From assembly GCF_001544315.1 (NCBI RefSeq), contig NZ_BCQG01000024.1, positions 1 through 51,668 of the forward strand: a stretch of 51,668 bases of DNA. The letters are read 5' to 3'. The stretch is from Geobacillus jurassicus NBRC 107829 (GTDB taxonomy: Bacteria > Bacillota > Bacilli > Bacillales > Anoxybacillaceae). Positions 8,574 to 17,962 of the stretch are shown here, one piece after another (the first letter of the stretch is position 1; every line of letters starts with the position of its first letter). The position numbers and the translations under genes are program-made. The notes beneath the pieces are model-generated. The model did not search any database and had not been told where the DNA came from. It saw only the letters and a list, made by a program, of their open reading frames with translations.

Positions 8574-8630
8574 TACCTTGTTGTTGTCACCATTTTGTCA
8601 ACGTTGCCGCCACAGTTTTGTCAAAATCGT

Positions 8631-9878
8631 TCATGGGCAGGCGCGGACATATTGAACGCTCTCCCACCTACGCTCACGCTTAGAGGTGGGAGATTCTTGG
8701 GAACACCCGCCCCACGGCAGGCTATGAACCAAGCCATCCCCGTGCGTCCCACGGTTCAGCTGCCCTACTAAAGACAGCAAACGAAGCCCTTCCTGCAAAA
8801 TATTTTGGGCGGCGTTATGGTCCCTGTCGTGTTCAGCTCCGCAGTTCGGGCACACCCACTCGCGGATGTCGAGCGATTTCACCTCCACCTGCCGGTGCCC
8901 GCAACACGAGCACAATTGACTCGATGGAAACGTGCGGCTGACACGGACCACCGTCCGCCCGTACCATTCCGCTTTATACTCAAGCATCTTCAGAAACCGC
9001 CCCCATGCGGAATCGGAAATGCTCTTGGCCAGCTTGCGATTCTTCTGCATGTTCTGCACACGCAAGTCCTCCACGCACACCACTTGGTTTTCGCGGATGA
9101 GGCGGGTGGACACCTTGTGCAGGAAATCATTCCGGCAGTTCGTGATTTTCTCATGAAGCCTGGCCACTTTCAAACGGGCTTTCTGCCAGTTCGAACCGCC
9201 CGGCTTCCGGCGGGCCATCACCCGCTGCCAGTACGCCAGCTTCTCTTCGTATCGGCGTAAATACTGGGGATGATCCATTTTTTCTCCCGTGGAAAGCACC
9301 ACGATATGTTTCAACCCCAAATCGACGCCCACGTGCTTGTCCGTTGCCGGCAATGGAGGAATGTCCGTTTCGACGAGGATGGAGACAAAATACTTCCCTG
9401 CTCGGTCTCGGCGAATGGCGGCCGAGAGAATGCGGCCTTCCACCTCACGGCTTTTCGCAAACTTCACCCATCCGAGCTTCGGGAGCTTCAAGCGATGGCC
9501 GTCGATTTCGATCGATGGGCGTCCGTTCTTTGGGTAGTTGCACTGGGCGGTGTACGATTGGTTCGGGTGTTTTTTGCTTTTGAAGTGGGGAGCGTTGGCA
9601 AGTCCATCGAAGAAGCGGTCAAACGCCTCGGCCAACTGTTGCAGCGCGTTTTGCAAGGCGGTCGAATCGGGTGTCTTCAGCCATGGAAGGGTTTGCTTTA
9701 AGGCGGTCAGCCGCTTGGAGCACTCGTTATAGCCGAGTCCTCTTCCGGTGGTTTCGTACGCCTGATTCCATTCGCACAAAAAGTGGTTGTACACAAACCG
9801 GCAGCATCCAATCGTTTGGTGGATCAGCTCCGCTTGTGTTCGGGTGGGATACAACCGAAAGCGGTAGGCTTTGTGCAT
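8631..9878 (-). CDS. tnpB: RNA-guided endonuclease TnpB
   Basis: 415-residue TnpB, ancestor-type of Cas12: an RNA-guided nuclease that cuts DNA at the element's target next to a short adjacent motif. The RuvC triad is intact: D in GVDLGLKH, E in VCVEDLRV and D in [11 protein letters not shown]; the zinc finger is CSCCGH...CPNCG. N-terminal helix-turn-helix-like region [19 protein letters not shown] is typical. ATG 9878 follows AGAGGGA. The frame continues about 35 residues beyond the usual TnpB end, through the right-end hairpin and 7 codons into host flank, so its extreme C-terminus overlaps the guide-RNA region and is partly host-encoded. Confidence 0.93.
   Translation of the reverse strand: MHKAYRFRLYPTRTQAELIHQTIGCCRFVYNHFLCEWNQAYETTGRGLGYNECSKRLTALKQTLPWLKTPDSTALQNALQQLAEAFDRFFDGLANAPHFKSKKHPNQSYTAQCNYPKNGRPSIEIDGHRLKLPKLGWVKFAKSREVEGRILSAAIRRDRAGKYFVSILVETDIPPLPATDKHVGVDLGLKHIVVLSTGEKMDHPQYLRRYEEKLAYWQRVMARRKPGGSNWQKARLKVARLHEKITNCRNDFLHKVSTRLIRENQVVCVEDLRVQNMQKNRKLAKSISDSAWGRFLKMLEYKAEWYGRTVVRVSRTFPSSQLCSCCGHRQVEVKSLDIREWVCPNCGAEHDRDHNAAQNILQEGLRLLSLVGQLNRGTHGDGLVHSLPWGGCSQESPTSKRERRWESVQYVRACP
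8652..8800 (-). ncRNA. Putative omega (reRNA) guide RNA of TnpB
   Basis: By analogy with known TnpB elements, the scaffold is the 3' end of tnpB plus the right-end hairpin (8664-8694) and the guide is the host sequence just beyond 8652. The 5' border is a guess; only the hairpin and element end are seen directly. Confidence 0.4.
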
Positions 9879-10034
9879 GACTTTCCCTCTTTCTGAACGG
9901 AACGTTTGTTCTGTTTCTATCTATTTTACACCTTCTGTTCTGCTGAAGCAAGAGGAAGATCGATGACGAAAGACACCGATTCATCCCCCACTGACGCTCA
10001 CTAGTGGAAGTGGAGGTCTTCTCGGTTTAGGATG
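8652..10034 (-). mobile_element. IS200/IS605-type element carrying only tnpB
   Basis: Left end on the minus strand abuts TTTAT (10039-10035), the kind of short target these elements insert behind; this TTTAT is the T-run of the ABC-operon terminator. The right end carries the hairpin CTCCCACCT/AGGTGGGAG and finishes at ...GCGTTCAA (TCAA at 8655-8652), like the second element in this window. No tnpA is present, so movement needs a transposase in trans. It lies between narK and the ABC operon. Confidence 0.7.
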
Positions 10035-10035
10035 A

Positions 10036-10069
10036 TAAAAAGGCATCCCAAACGCTGTGGGATGCCTTT
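10036..10069 (-). terminator. Terminator of the ABC exporter operon
   Basis: AAAGGCATCCCA / TGGGATGCCTTT stem with TTTTTAT on the minus strand, about 120 bp after the permease stop. The TnpB element begins immediately after its T-run. Confidence 0.85.
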
Positions 10070-10187
10070 GCGCATGGCTGTATCTATGGGGGCATCACGT
10101 TGAAACGCGTCTTTTCTTCCAACAGACAACCGCCCGCCGCCAATCGCGAGCGCCGTTCACCATCGGCAGCAGGAGGAGAAAATTCCC

Positions 10188-11267
10188 TTACCCGCTCGCC
10201 CGGATTTCTTGCCTCATAAACAGCCCATAAGCGATCGCAAAGCAGATGAGGGTGGCGGCAATGAGCGCGGTCGCTTGCGGCCAAATGAGCAATAAACTTT
10301 GCGAGAACGGCAACGGACCGGCGATGGCGCCAGCCGTCTGTTCAACGGTGACGATCCCTAGCGTCCGAACGTCCGGCGAAAGCAAGGCCGTCGTCGATTC
10401 ATTGAACAAATAGCTCGGCGACAGCCTCATGAGGCCAAGCACCAACTCTTGACGCCCGACGGCCTGTTCGACGGACGTAATGGCGTCAGACTGCAAAAAC
10501 GGCTTGGCAACTACTTCAACGACCATGGAGTAAAAAAGATTGAAAAACAGCCAAACGGCCATCGACGACAACGCCGAGGTCGCCGCCTGGCGGAAGACGA
10601 CGGAAAACAAAATGCCGAGATTGAGCCAAAACGCGATATACACAAGACATAGCAACAAAAAGCACATGATGCGCGCAAACTCTTCGAAAGTAGGCGGAAT
10701 CCCTAAAACCAAAATGCCCAATGCCGTCACAAGCAGGCCGAGCGAAAGAAACAAAGCGGCATTTAACAACAATGCAGCGACAAACTTGCCATTGATCACA
10801 TAATCGCGCGGAATCGGCTGCGCCATAAGCCGGCTTAACGTCCCCCGATTCCGCTCCGAATTGATGGCGTCAAACCCGAGGGCGATGCCGAGCAGCGGCC
10901 CAAGAAAGCTGACAAACGTCAAAAACGAAGGCAGCGTCCCGTCCGAGACGGTGAACAGTTTCAGAAACAAGTAGGCGCCTTTCGCGATTTCTTTCGCTTC
11001 GTCCGAAGAATCCAACGCGTCGCGAATTGTCGTCATCGCCGTATACAGCGAGCCGAAGCAAGTGAGCAAGATGAGGGCGATTAAAATGATCATGCGCCAA
11101 CTCGTCAAATAATCGGCCAGTTCTTTTTTGACAATGGCCGAAAAGGCGCTGTTTGCCCCTCTTGCCCGTTTCTTCTCATCCGGCGCACCCGCCTTCAGCC
11201 GTTCGCTCCATCTTTTCACATATGAAAAAACATCGTTTGCCCATCGTCCTTCGTTACTCGCCCTCAC
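10188..11267 (-). CDS. ABC-2 type transporter permease
   Basis: 359 residues. A cytoplasmic N-terminus (~45 residues) is followed by a first membrane helix ([19 protein letters not shown]), a large external loop (~60 residues), then five helices ([20 protein letters not shown] is the typical ABC-2 loop). The architecture resembles NosY/ABC-2 exporters. GTG 11267 is preferred because GGGAGGG lies 6 bases upstream; the ATG at 11273 abuts that site. It overlaps the ATPase gene by 14 bp, so the two are translationally coupled. Third gene of the NEW3 protein-ATPase-permease operon. The substrate is unknown. Confidence 0.85.
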   Translation of the reverse strand: MRASNEGRWANDVFSYVKRWSERLKAGAPDEKKRARGANSAFSAIVKKELADYLTSWRMIILIALILLTCFGSLYTAMTTIRDALDSSDEAKEIAKGAYLFLKLFTVSDGTLPSFLTFVSFLGPLLGIALGFDAINSERNRGTLSRLMAQPIPRDYVINGKFVAALLLNAALFLSLGLLVTALGILVLGIPPTFEEFARIMCFLLLCLVYIAFWLNLGILFSVVFRQAATSALSSMAVWLFFNLFYSMVVEVVAKPFLQSDAITSVEQAVGRQELVLGLMRLSPSYLFNESTTALLSPDVRTLGIVTVEQTAGAIAGPLPFSQSLLLIWPQATALIAATLICFAIAYGLFMRQEIRASG

Positions 11268-12210
11268 GTACATCCCTCCCTTCAAAATAGCGGTGATAAA
11301 TCTCATCAAGTCCAAAATCCCGCCGGCTGAGATGGAACAAGGAAGAGTGCGATTCAACGATGGTTTTGCTGATGGCGGCGCTCACATCCGTCTGGCAATA
11401 CACATCCCATCCATTTTCCGTTTGCTCCACTTTGTTGACGCCCGGAATCGCCTCGATTTTGGACCGTAAGGAAGCGTCAAGGGGGGAAGCGACCACATGG
11501 ATGACATAGGCATCCTGCAAAAACAATTGCTGCGCTAGGCGCTCGATATTCCCTTCGGCCAACAATCGGCCCCCGACAAACAAGCCGACCCGGTCGCAAA
11601 TTTGCTGCACGTGGTGCAATTGATGCGAAGACAGCAAAACCGTGATGCCCTCATGACGGCTCAAATCGCGGATCAGGTGAAGCAGCTCGCGCACTCCCTC
11701 AGGATCGATGCCCAACGTCGGCTCATCCAAAATGATCACATCCGGACGCTTCATCAACACATCGGCCAGGCCGAGCCGCTGCCGCATCCCGCGTGAATAC
11801 GTTCCCGTTTTTTGATGGGCGGCATCGGTCAACTTCACCTTCTCAAGCAGCTCCCACGCCCGCTTTTCCGCTTCGGCGCGGGGAATGCCGTTTAACGCCG
11901 CCGTATACAACAAGTTCTCCAAGCCTGTCATGTGATGGTAAAAGCCGACATCATCCGGCAAGTACCCGACTTTCCGTTTCACCTCAATCGGGTTTCGCAC
12001 CGGATCGACCCCGCATACTCTCACCGAACCAGACGTCGGTTCGGTGAGCCCGAGCATCATCAAAATCGTCGTCGTTTTCCCCGCCCCGTTCGGGCCAAGG
12101 AGGCCAAAAATTTCCCCTTTTTGAATCGAAAGCGTCAAATGGTCAACGGCTCGGTGGTCGCCATACGTTTTGCACAAATTGTCAAGCTCGATGACGGCGG
12201 GTGCTGCCAT
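11254..12210 (-). CDS. ABC transporter ATP-binding protein
   Basis: 318 residues. Walker [10 protein letters not shown] (residues ~40-48), Q-loop replaced by the [10 protein letters not shown] region, signature [15 protein letters not shown], Walker [14 protein letters not shown] and switch H in SSHQLHHV. The ~85-residue C-terminal extension ([20 protein letters not shown]) is common in ATPases of ABC-2 exporters. It powers the adjacent permease. ATG 12210 follows GGAGG and lies 2 bp from the stop of the NEW3 protein, so the operon is tightly packed. Confidence 0.92.
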   Translation of the reverse strand: MAAPAVIELDNLCKTYGDHRAVDHLTLSIQKGEIFGLLGPNGAGKTTTILMMLGLTEPTSGSVRVCGVDPVRNPIEVKRKVGYLPDDVGFYHHMTGLENLLYTAALNGIPRAEAEKRAWELLEKVKLTDAAHQKTGTYSRGMRQRLGLADVLMKRPDVIILDEPTLGIDPEGVRELLHLIRDLSRHEGITVLLSSHQLHHVQQICDRVGLFVGGRLLAEGNIERLAQQLFLQDAYVIHVVASPLDASLRSKIEAIPGVNKVEQTENGWDVYCQTDVSAAISKTIVESHSSLFHLSRRDFGLDEIYHRYFEGRDVREGE

Positions 12211-12212
12211 GC

Positions 12213-13379
12213 TTACCTCCTCCCGTATGTTTTGATTAAATAGTACAGCCCTCCGGCCACCCCTGCAATGATCAGCAGGGCGACAATCCCCCAAAGCGTT
12301 GACGTTTTGACAGAGACGCGGAACGCCGCCTCCGCCGATGTTTCCGCCGTTTGCGCCTGGAAGTTGACGACATAATCCCCGGCGATCGCTTCATCCGACG
12401 CTTTCACTTTCGCCTTGACTGTTTTGGAATCGCCCGGGTTCAGCTGGGCGATCGTGCTTTGATCGAATTCCACTTCCCAATTAGGCGGAGCGTCAGCCGT
12501 CATATTGATGTTCAAAAGCGGAGCGCTTCCGGTGTTTTTGACGACAAGATCGATCACCCGTTCATGCCCCGCCGTCACATCGGTGCTCAAATTTCCTGAC
12601 GGCGTCGTCAGCTTGAGCTCATACGTGCCCGTAATAACCGCTTCTAACGTCAGCTCAGCCGACGTATCGCTCGTTTGCGCTTTGATCGGGATTTTGTACG
12701 TGCCCGCTTTCACATTTTCCGGCGGTTTGACCTCGACGGTAATGTCTCTTGATTCGTTCGGCTCGAGTTTCACCGACGTAACGGAATTGCCTTCCGATTT
12801 GAACGCGACTTGCCATCCTTTTTCGGCTGCCGAACTTAACGCGTAATTTTGCGTCTTGGCGGTTCGGTTTTTCAGCGTGACATCATACGTGAAGCTCGAA
12901 TCCGCGTGCCCCTCGAGGTTCGTTTGTTCCGACGTCAGTTCCGTTTTAAACGATCCTTGTTCCGTCACGCGGACAAGCAAGGGCAATTTGGAGACGCCGC
13001 TTTCCCCTTTTGCGACAAGGGAAAAACGATAATCCCCTTTGTCAGCATCAAGCGGCACCGTCACTTCCAACGTGACCTGTTCTTCTTTTCCGCCTCTTAC
13101 GGACAGCTGCTCAATCGTTCTCCCCTCAGCGGTCATCGACGTCGACCATCCTTTCGGCAGACTGTCAAACGAGAACGTGACATTTTCAATCGCCGAGCCG
13201 TTGTTGATGACATTGACCGTATAGTCGATCGTTTCCCCGGGTGTCACCGAAAGGCCGGTGTATGGCGTGAAGAGAACAACACCGCTTGTCGCCGCTGCCG
13301 GGCGGATCGGAAGCAGAAGCGAAAAGAGCGTCAAGATCATGGCGAACATCATGATGACCCTGCTTCGCACGACGTTCAC
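12213..13379 (-). CDS. Surface protein with NEW3 repeats and C-terminal anchor
   Basis: 388 residues: signal peptide (residues ~1-30, AATSG), three Ig-like NEW3-type domains of about 100 residues ([58 protein letters not shown]), then one C-terminal membrane helix ([20 protein letters not shown]) and a short basic tail. It is thus an extracytoplasmic protein held by its C-terminus. First gene of the ABC operon, suggesting that it is an accessory or receptor for the exporter. GTG start with GGAGGGA upstream. Divergent from the ECF sigma gene across about 130 bp, so the sigma factor may control this operon. Confidence 0.8.
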   Translation of the reverse strand: MNVVRSRVIMMFAMILTLFSLLLPIRPAAATSGVVLFTPYTGLSVTPGETIDYTVNVINNGSAIENVTFSFDSLPKGWSTSMTAEGRTIEQLSVRGGKEEQVTLEVTVPLDADKGDYRFSLVAKGESGVSKLPLLVRVTEQGSFKTELTSEQTNLEGHADSSFTYDVTLKNRTAKTQNYALSSAAEKGWQVAFKSEGNSVTSVKLEPNESRDITVEVKPPENVKAGTYKIPIKAQTSDTSAELTLEAVITGTYELKLTTPSGNLSTDVTAGHERVIDLVVKNTGSAPLLNINMTADAPPNWEVEFDQSTIAQLNPGDSKTVKAKVKASDEAIAGDYVVNFQAQTAETSAEAAFRVSVKTSTLWGIVALLIIAGVAGGLYYLIKTYGRR

Positions 13380-13513
13380 TCCCTCCTTCTGTTTTCACTT
13401 CGTATACGCCAGAAATGGATCAATGGATTTGTTTTGCAGGAGAAAAATGAAATTGTAGAATAGATGCAGTAGGGGCAACAATTCTATCAAGCATGTGTCG
13501 GGAGGTGGGCAAG

Positions 13514-14095
13514 ATGGAAGATCGATGGGAAGACATGGAACTGCTCGAGAAGATCGCCGAAGGCTCGCGCACCGCCTTTGACCGTTTTTACGAAAAATAC
13601 GCTCCGGTGGTCTATCATATCGCTCTTCGAATCGTCGGCAACGAGGCCGAGGCGGAAGATGTCAGCCACGATGTGTTTCTCGAAATCTTGCAAAAACCGC
13701 ACCAATTTGATCCAAAGCGGGGAAGCGTTCAAGCCTTTCTTGCCGTGAAAACGAAAAGCCGGTCGCTCGACCGCCTGCGCAAGAAACGGGATTTGCTAGT
13801 GAGCCGCCTTGAGGAAGCGGCTTTAAAAGAAAAGGGAGCGGAATTCTACTTTCTCCGCCAACTGGAACAACAAGTCATCCTCGATGCGTTAACCCATCTC
13901 CCCGAAGAGCAGCGGCAAGCGATCATTCACTTTTACTTTCGCGGGGAAACCCAGCGGGAAATCGCCGCCGCTATGAACAAGCCGCTGGGCTCCGTCAAGT
14001 CGCTCATCCGCTACGGCTTGCGCAATTTGCGGAAACAAAAAGAACTGTTCCGCTGGATGGAGGCTGGCCGAGGTGAAAAACAGCATGAAGCATAG
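13514..14095 (+). CDS. ECF-type RNA polymerase sigma factor
   Basis: 193 residues. Region 2 is visible (AFDRFYEKYAPVVYHIALRIVGNEAEAEDVSHDVFLEILQ) with the core-binding and -10 recognition helices; region 4 follows (LTHLPEEQRQAIIHFYFRGETQREIAAAMNKPLGSVKSLIRYGLRNLRK). Similar to SigK-type ECF sigmas whose anti-sigma is RskA-like. ATG 13514 has GGAGG eight bases upstream. It overlaps the anti-sigma gene, so both are made together. Target promoters unknown; the divergent ABC/NEW3 operon is the obvious candidate. Confidence 0.92.
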   Translation: MEDRWEDMELLEKIAEGSRTAFDRFYEKYAPVVYHIALRIVGNEAEAEDVSHDVFLEILQKPHQFDPKRGSVQAFLAVKTKSRSLDRLRKKRDLLVSRLEEAALKEKGAEFYFLRQLEQQVILDALTHLPEEQRQAIIHFYFRGETQREIAAAMNKPLGSVKSLIRYGLRNLRKQKELFRWMEAGRGEKQHEA

Positions 14096-14834
14096 CCATA
14101 TTCCGGAAACGAAAATCGTGGACTGGCTGTTAGGCGTGCTGCCGGAGCAAGAAAAAGAAGAAGTGTCCAACCATCTAAAGCAGTGTCTTGAATGCCAACG
14201 CTTGCTTGAAACATGGAAAAGCATCGGGCTGAAGGCGGAAGCCCAGTATGAAGCGCCTCCCCTTTCCCATCAAGAGCGAATTTGGGCCCAAGCAGAAGCG
14301 CAAAAACAAACAAAGCGGGTGCAGCGCAGTCTCCGCATTGCTGGAGGGCTGATCAGCGCGGCTTTGGCCGTCTCCCTTTTCGCCTTGCGCTTTTCCGTTT
14401 CGGACGGTGGGCGAGATGCTTCGCATGACCGACCGAGCGAAGCATATCGATACCAGATTATCGAACAAAATCACGACATTCCGATCGAGCAGATCATCCA
14501 CAATCCAGAAACGAAACAAATTCCGATTGAACCATCGGCGCTCTTCCAACAGATGGACGGCACGATTTGGCTCAACGATGATACGAAGGAAATGCTGATG
14601 GAAATTGAAGGGCTGCCGCCGTTTGCGACCCGCGATTATCAATTGTGGATCATTTACACCAACAACGAAGTCAAAGGGGAACTGTTGACAATCCGCCACG
14701 GTGCGGCGCGCGTGTTGATCACCGGCGAAGATGTCAAGCAGTTCAAGCAAATTAAAGCAAGCCTCGAACCAAAAGGGGGAAGCGCGGCGCCAACCGGGCC
14801 GGAGACATTTATGGTCGATTTGGACCATGAATGA
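14085..14834 (+). CDS. Membrane anti-sigma factor, RskA-like
   Basis: 249 residues. The N-terminal zinc anti-sigma motif HLKQCLEC (HxxxCxxC, residues ~31-38) binds the ECF sigma factor; a single membrane helix follows (AGGLISAALAVSLFALRF, ~residues 88-105); the outer domain contains YQLWIIYTNNEVKGELL and LEPKGGSAAPTGPETF, the RskA C-terminal fold. It holds the sigma factor inactive until an outside signal releases it. ATG 14085 with AGGTG upstream; a GTG at 14073 is an alternative. Overlaps the sigma gene by 11 bp. Confidence 0.87.
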   Translation: MKHSHIPETKIVDWLLGVLPEQEKEEVSNHLKQCLECQRLLETWKSIGLKAEAQYEAPPLSHQERIWAQAEAQKQTKRVQRSLRIAGGLISAALAVSLFALRFSVSDGGRDASHDRPSEAYRYQIIEQNHDIPIEQIIHNPETKQIPIEPSALFQQMDGTIWLNDDTKEMLMEIEGLPPFATRDYQLWIIYTNNEVKGELLTIRHGAARVLITGEDVKQFKQIKASLEPKGGSAAPTGPETFMVDLDHE

Positions 14835-14888
14835 TCTTTCGCACCAACCGATGAAAACGGGGAAGGCGCCCACCCCTTTCCCTTGCGT

Positions 14889-15050
14889 CTAAGGAAAACC
14901 GTCATGTTGAATCGCCGCAAAAACGATTTCGCGAACAAAAAACACGGTTGTTGCGCGCGCCCCATCCTCCACTGTCCACCGCAAACGCCCTGACACCGCT
15001 GGAAGAAAATCCGACGTTTGCGCCAAAAACGTCCACCCTTGGCCTAGCAT
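14889..15050 (-). CDS. Possible small ORF coupled to the radical SAM gene
   Basis: An ATG at 15050 overlaps the radical SAM stop (ATGCTAG) and opens a 53-codon frame (MLGQGWTFLAQTSDFLPAVS...FFVREIVFAAIQHDGFP). Composition is protein-like and the overlap suggests coupling, but there is no clear ribosome site and I recognise no family. It may be chance. Confidence 0.3.
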   Translation of the reverse strand: MLGQGWTFLAQTSDFLPAVSGRLRWTVEDGARATTVFFVREIVFAAIQHDGFP

Positions 15051-16165
15051 TGGCTTCGCTCTTTTGTCCGCCACGCTTTCGGAATGTAAATGCAATACGG
15101 TTCGCTTTCCAAATAGTCCCCCGTCACGGCGTACGCCCGCGAGCGCGAGCCGCCGCATACATGACGGAACTCACAAACGCCGCATTTTCCTTTGTATTTG
15201 TCCGGATTGCGCAAGTCTTGGAAAATCGGCGAGTGCCGGTAAATATCAGCGAGCGGCATCTCCCGAACGTTCCCCGCTTTCACCGGCAACAGCCCGCTCG
15301 GGTAGACGTCGCCGATATGGGAAATAAAGACGAAGCCGTTGCCGTCGTTTACTCCTTTCGGCGCGCGGCCGAGCCCGTCAACTTGCCCGGTCAGCCCTTT
15401 GTTCAACACGTCTTCGTAGCGGATGCCGCCTTTTGCTGTTTTCCCTTCGCGCCTTTTCGCCTGCAGCACGACGCGGCGGTAATGCTGGCCCGCGGTCGTT
15501 TTAATATCAAATGAAACGCGCTTGCTCGTTTCATACAGCCAGCGGAACACCCGCTCATGCTCAACCGGGGAAATCATGTCCTCCTCTTTCCCCCTTCCGG
15601 TCGGCACAAGGAAAAAGACGCTCCAAAGGACGCATTTCAGCTTCTCCACCAACGCCACCATTTCATCAAGCACATGAACGTTGTACCGCGAAATGACCGT
15701 GTTGATTTGCACGGGAATGTCGAGTTCATGCAAGTATTGAATCGCACGGATCGTGAGAGCAAACGAACCGCTCGTGCCGCGGAAATGGTCGTGAATCTCG
15801 GCGTTCGGCCCGTCAAGGCTGAACGCCCAACGCGACAGGCCGATCTCTTTCGCTTTGCGGATCGCCTCTTTCGTCACATTCGGCGTCGCGCTCGGCGTCA
15901 TCGACACGCGCAATCCTTTGTCAATCGCGTACTTCGCCAAATCGTACACATCCGGGCGCATGAGCGGATCGCCGCCCGTAAAGACGAGCATCGGCTGATC
16001 CATCTCATAAATCTCATCGATCAGTTTTTTCCCTTCCTCAAACGTCAACTCGCGCGGATCGCGATGGTATTGCGCCTCCGCACGGCAATGAAGGCACTTG
16101 AGTTGGCACGCCCGCGTTAACTCCCAAATGACGATAAACGGGTTTTCGTTAAAATCGCGCATCAT
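15044..16165 (-). CDS. Radical SAM/SPASM protein (AhbD/NirJ/PqqE-like)
   Basis: 373 residues. The radical SAM cluster motif CQLKCLHC lies at residues ~20-27, then FTGGDPLMR; the C-terminal SPASM domain has CGVCEFRHVCGGSR...CIYI, supplying auxiliary Fe-S ligands. Related proteins (AhbD, NirJ) modify heme side chains and others modify peptides; I cannot decide which. As NirK uses copper, a heme d1 role is unlikely; heme supply for qNor or another function is possible. ATG 16165 (or 16162) follows GAGGAGGG. A perfect Fnr box lies 46 bp upstream, tying it to anaerobic respiration. Confidence 0.85.
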   Translation of the reverse strand: MMRDFNENPFIVIWELTRACQLKCLHCRAEAQYHRDPRELTFEEGKKLIDEIYEMDQPMLVFTGGDPLMRPDVYDLAKYAIDKGLRVSMTPSATPNVTKEAIRKAKEIGLSRWAFSLDGPNAEIHDHFRGTSGSFALTIRAIQYLHELDIPVQINTVISRYNVHVLDEMVALVEKLKCVLWSVFFLVPTGRGKEEDMISPVEHERVFRWLYETSKRVSFDIKTTAGQHYRRVVLQAKRREGKTAKGGIRYEDVLNKGLTGQVDGLGRAPKGVNDGNGFVFISHIGDVYPSGLLPVKAGNVREMPLADIYRHSPIFQDLRNPDKYKGKCGVCEFRHVCGGSRSRAYAVTGDYLESEPYCIYIPKAWRTKERSQC

Positions 16166-16183
16166 GTTCCCTCCTCGGCCTCC

Positions 16184-16226
16184 ATTGTACCGCAACGGCC
16201 AAGCGCGTTATGTGATATTCATCACA
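16184..16226 (-). promoter_or_regulatory. Fnr-box promoter of the radical SAM gene
   Basis: TGTGATATTCATCACA (16211-16226) is a perfect box; the -10 TACAAT (16189 to 16184, minus strand) predicts a start near 16177, box centre about -41.5. The leader would be only ~12 nt, just holding the ribosome site. Confidence 0.75.
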
Positions 16227-16422
16227 ATCCCTCTTCCCCATAAAAAAAGACAAGGAACGTGTTTACCAATGTTTTTAAAATATTGTCATGCTTCCAGCAC
16301 GGTTTTCCTATTACTTGTGAATATACTGTGAATTTCCATGTAAAAGGTTGACATCTCTTTTTTTTATAATGCCATTGAATTTTACAAACATTTCAAATCT
16401 ACGATCAGAAAGGGCATTCAAA

Positions 16423-17316
16423 ATGAAATCGGTTTTCATCTTATCTAGGACGGCGTCCCAATTAAAAGTAGAGACCATTTTGATGTTCACGTTTTCTGGG
16501 ATTTTGGTGTTTTATTGCCTCAACCCCTACACCATAAATCCAGTGGAATGGATGTTATATACGAAGTACTTGGTTCCCATTGGAATGGCCGTCTGTCTGC
16601 TCTTCAGCTTTCGCTTGCATGTTTCGTTGTTCACTTCGACGCCGATTCATTGGATCGCGATGAACAACCTCATGCCAAAACCGCAAAAGATGATCTTCTG
16701 TCAAGTTTTGATCGCGCTTGCTTGTTTTTTGGCCTTGCAACTAGCCCTGGCCGGAATCATCGCCGGTGCGATTGTTGTCAACTATTCAGCGGGTTGGGAT
16801 CTTTTCGTATTTCTTTTTCCATTGTATTTGATTCATTTTCTCCTTCCGTTTCTATGGGCGTGGCTGATCGGATTATCCACAAGCGATGTTTACGCCTATC
16901 ATTCTCCGAAAAAAGCGATGTTGCTCCTTGGTGTGCTTGTTTTATGGATCATCGTGCTGTTTTCTTTAGAATATCGTGACCCATCATTCTCCTTGTGGGT
17001 AAAACATCGTTGGCCTTACATTGACCCGCTATTCAGCCTAACCTTTCAAAAAGAGCGTGTACTGATCAAATTGGCGTATATTCTTTCTTCCATCGCAGTT
17101 TATGGCGTTTTTCGAAACATGCGGCACTCCTTCGCGGGACTTACAGCCAGTGTGATGATCATGCTCTTTGTAACATTTTTCCTTCAACATATACAATCAA
17201 AATTCGAGTTGGATGGCATCCTGTTGGCAAACGACGTCAAACTCTACCATCAAATCAAAGATCAGGCTCAGGTCGGAAACATCACTTTGAATGGCCATTG
17301 GAGAATTAAGGGGTGA
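16423..17316 (+). CDS. Multipass membrane protein of an ABC-export cluster
   Basis: 297 residues with six to seven hydrophobic segments (for example ILMFTFSGILVFYC, YLVPIGMAVCLLFSF, FVFLFPLYLIHFLLPFLWAWLIG, LLLGVLVLWIIVLF) and a hydrophilic C-terminal tail. It looks like an ABC-2 type permease subunit but has no diagnostic motif. ATG 16423 is preceded by GAAAGGG. It is the first gene of a same-strand cluster ending in an ATPase and a second membrane subunit. AT content is higher than in the denitrification genes, hinting at a separate origin. Confidence 0.65.
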   Translation: MKSVFILSRTASQLKVETILMFTFSGILVFYCLNPYTINPVEWMLYTKYLVPIGMAVCLLFSFRLHVSLFTSTPIHWIAMNNLMPKPQKMIFCQVLIALACFLALQLALAGIIAGAIVVNYSAGWDLFVFLFPLYLIHFLLPFLWAWLIGLSTSDVYAYHSPKKAMLLLGVLVLWIIVLFSLEYRDPSFSLWVKHRWPYIDPLFSLTFQKERVLIKLAYILSSIAVYGVFRNMRHSFAGLTASVMIMLFVTFFLQHIQSKFELDGILLANDVKLYHQIKDQAQVGNITLNGHWRIKG

Positions 17317-17455
17317 AAGAGAATGTTGAGAAACAACGATGAAAAGTGGAAAAACTCATCGTTATTTTTTCCATAGCATTTTACGGAATGAAGTTGGAAT
17401 CGCAGTAAAGACGAGAACTAGCTATATAATAATACTGGAGAGGAGAAGTGATAAC

Positions 17456-17932
17456 ATGATCGTGAACCGAAAAAAGAAATGGAAATCAAAATGGGCATCT
17501 TTATCGCTTGCAGCAGCAGTAATAGCGACTGCCGGTGCAGCGGGAGCAGCATCAGCAACAGCCTTTTTAGACGGCTCAAGTACTTATAAGAATACGTCTC
17601 CTCTTACTGCAAGCCGTAATGATACAGGAAATATTAAGGCTGTGAATAATGGTGCCAATACGCAAACGAGGGGCTATGCTTACAAATTGATCAATTGGTG
17701 GCCCGACAGCATTGTCGCTTCTACCAACTGGCTCAATCCTGGTCAAGAAGAAACGCGCAGTTTTACTCAAACCAATGGGGATAAAGTACTATGGCCAAAT
17801 TGTTGGTCAAACGATTGGCTCAAGAGGATACGTGACCATTATAGTCAAATAAATATATCGATCAGGATGATGAAGTCAGGAATACGCCTAAAAATGAATG
17901 CGGCGATCCCTGACCGCATCTTACTTTTGTAA
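17456..17932 (+). CDS. Candidate secreted peptide; C-terminus probably frameshifted
   Basis: 158 residues. A basic start (MIVNRKKKWKSKWASLS) and a long Ala/Gly-rich hydrophobic stretch (SLAAAVIATAGAAGAASATA, cleavage near residues 34-36) form a Sec signal peptide. The mature part is rich in N, T, W and S (YKLINWWPDSIVASTNWLNP). From about residue 130 the composition changes; shifting frame near 17845 gives a more natural acidic end (NKYIDQDDEVRNTPKNECGD) with a stop near 17908, so a one-base error or mutation is likely. TATAAT at ~17426 and GAGAGGAG precede the ATG. Lying within an ABC-export cluster, it may be the exported or protected product. No family recognised. Confidence 0.6.
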   Translation: MIVNRKKKWKSKWASLSLAAAVIATAGAAGAASATAFLDGSSTYKNTSPLTASRNDTGNIKAVNNGANTQTRGYAYKLINWWPDSIVASTNWLNPGQEETRSFTQTNGDKVLWPNCWSNDWLKRIRDHYSQINISIRMMKSGIRLKMNAAIPDRILLL

Positions 17933-17962
17933 ACTTCTTGGAAAGAAAGCGGTTGATCATCT

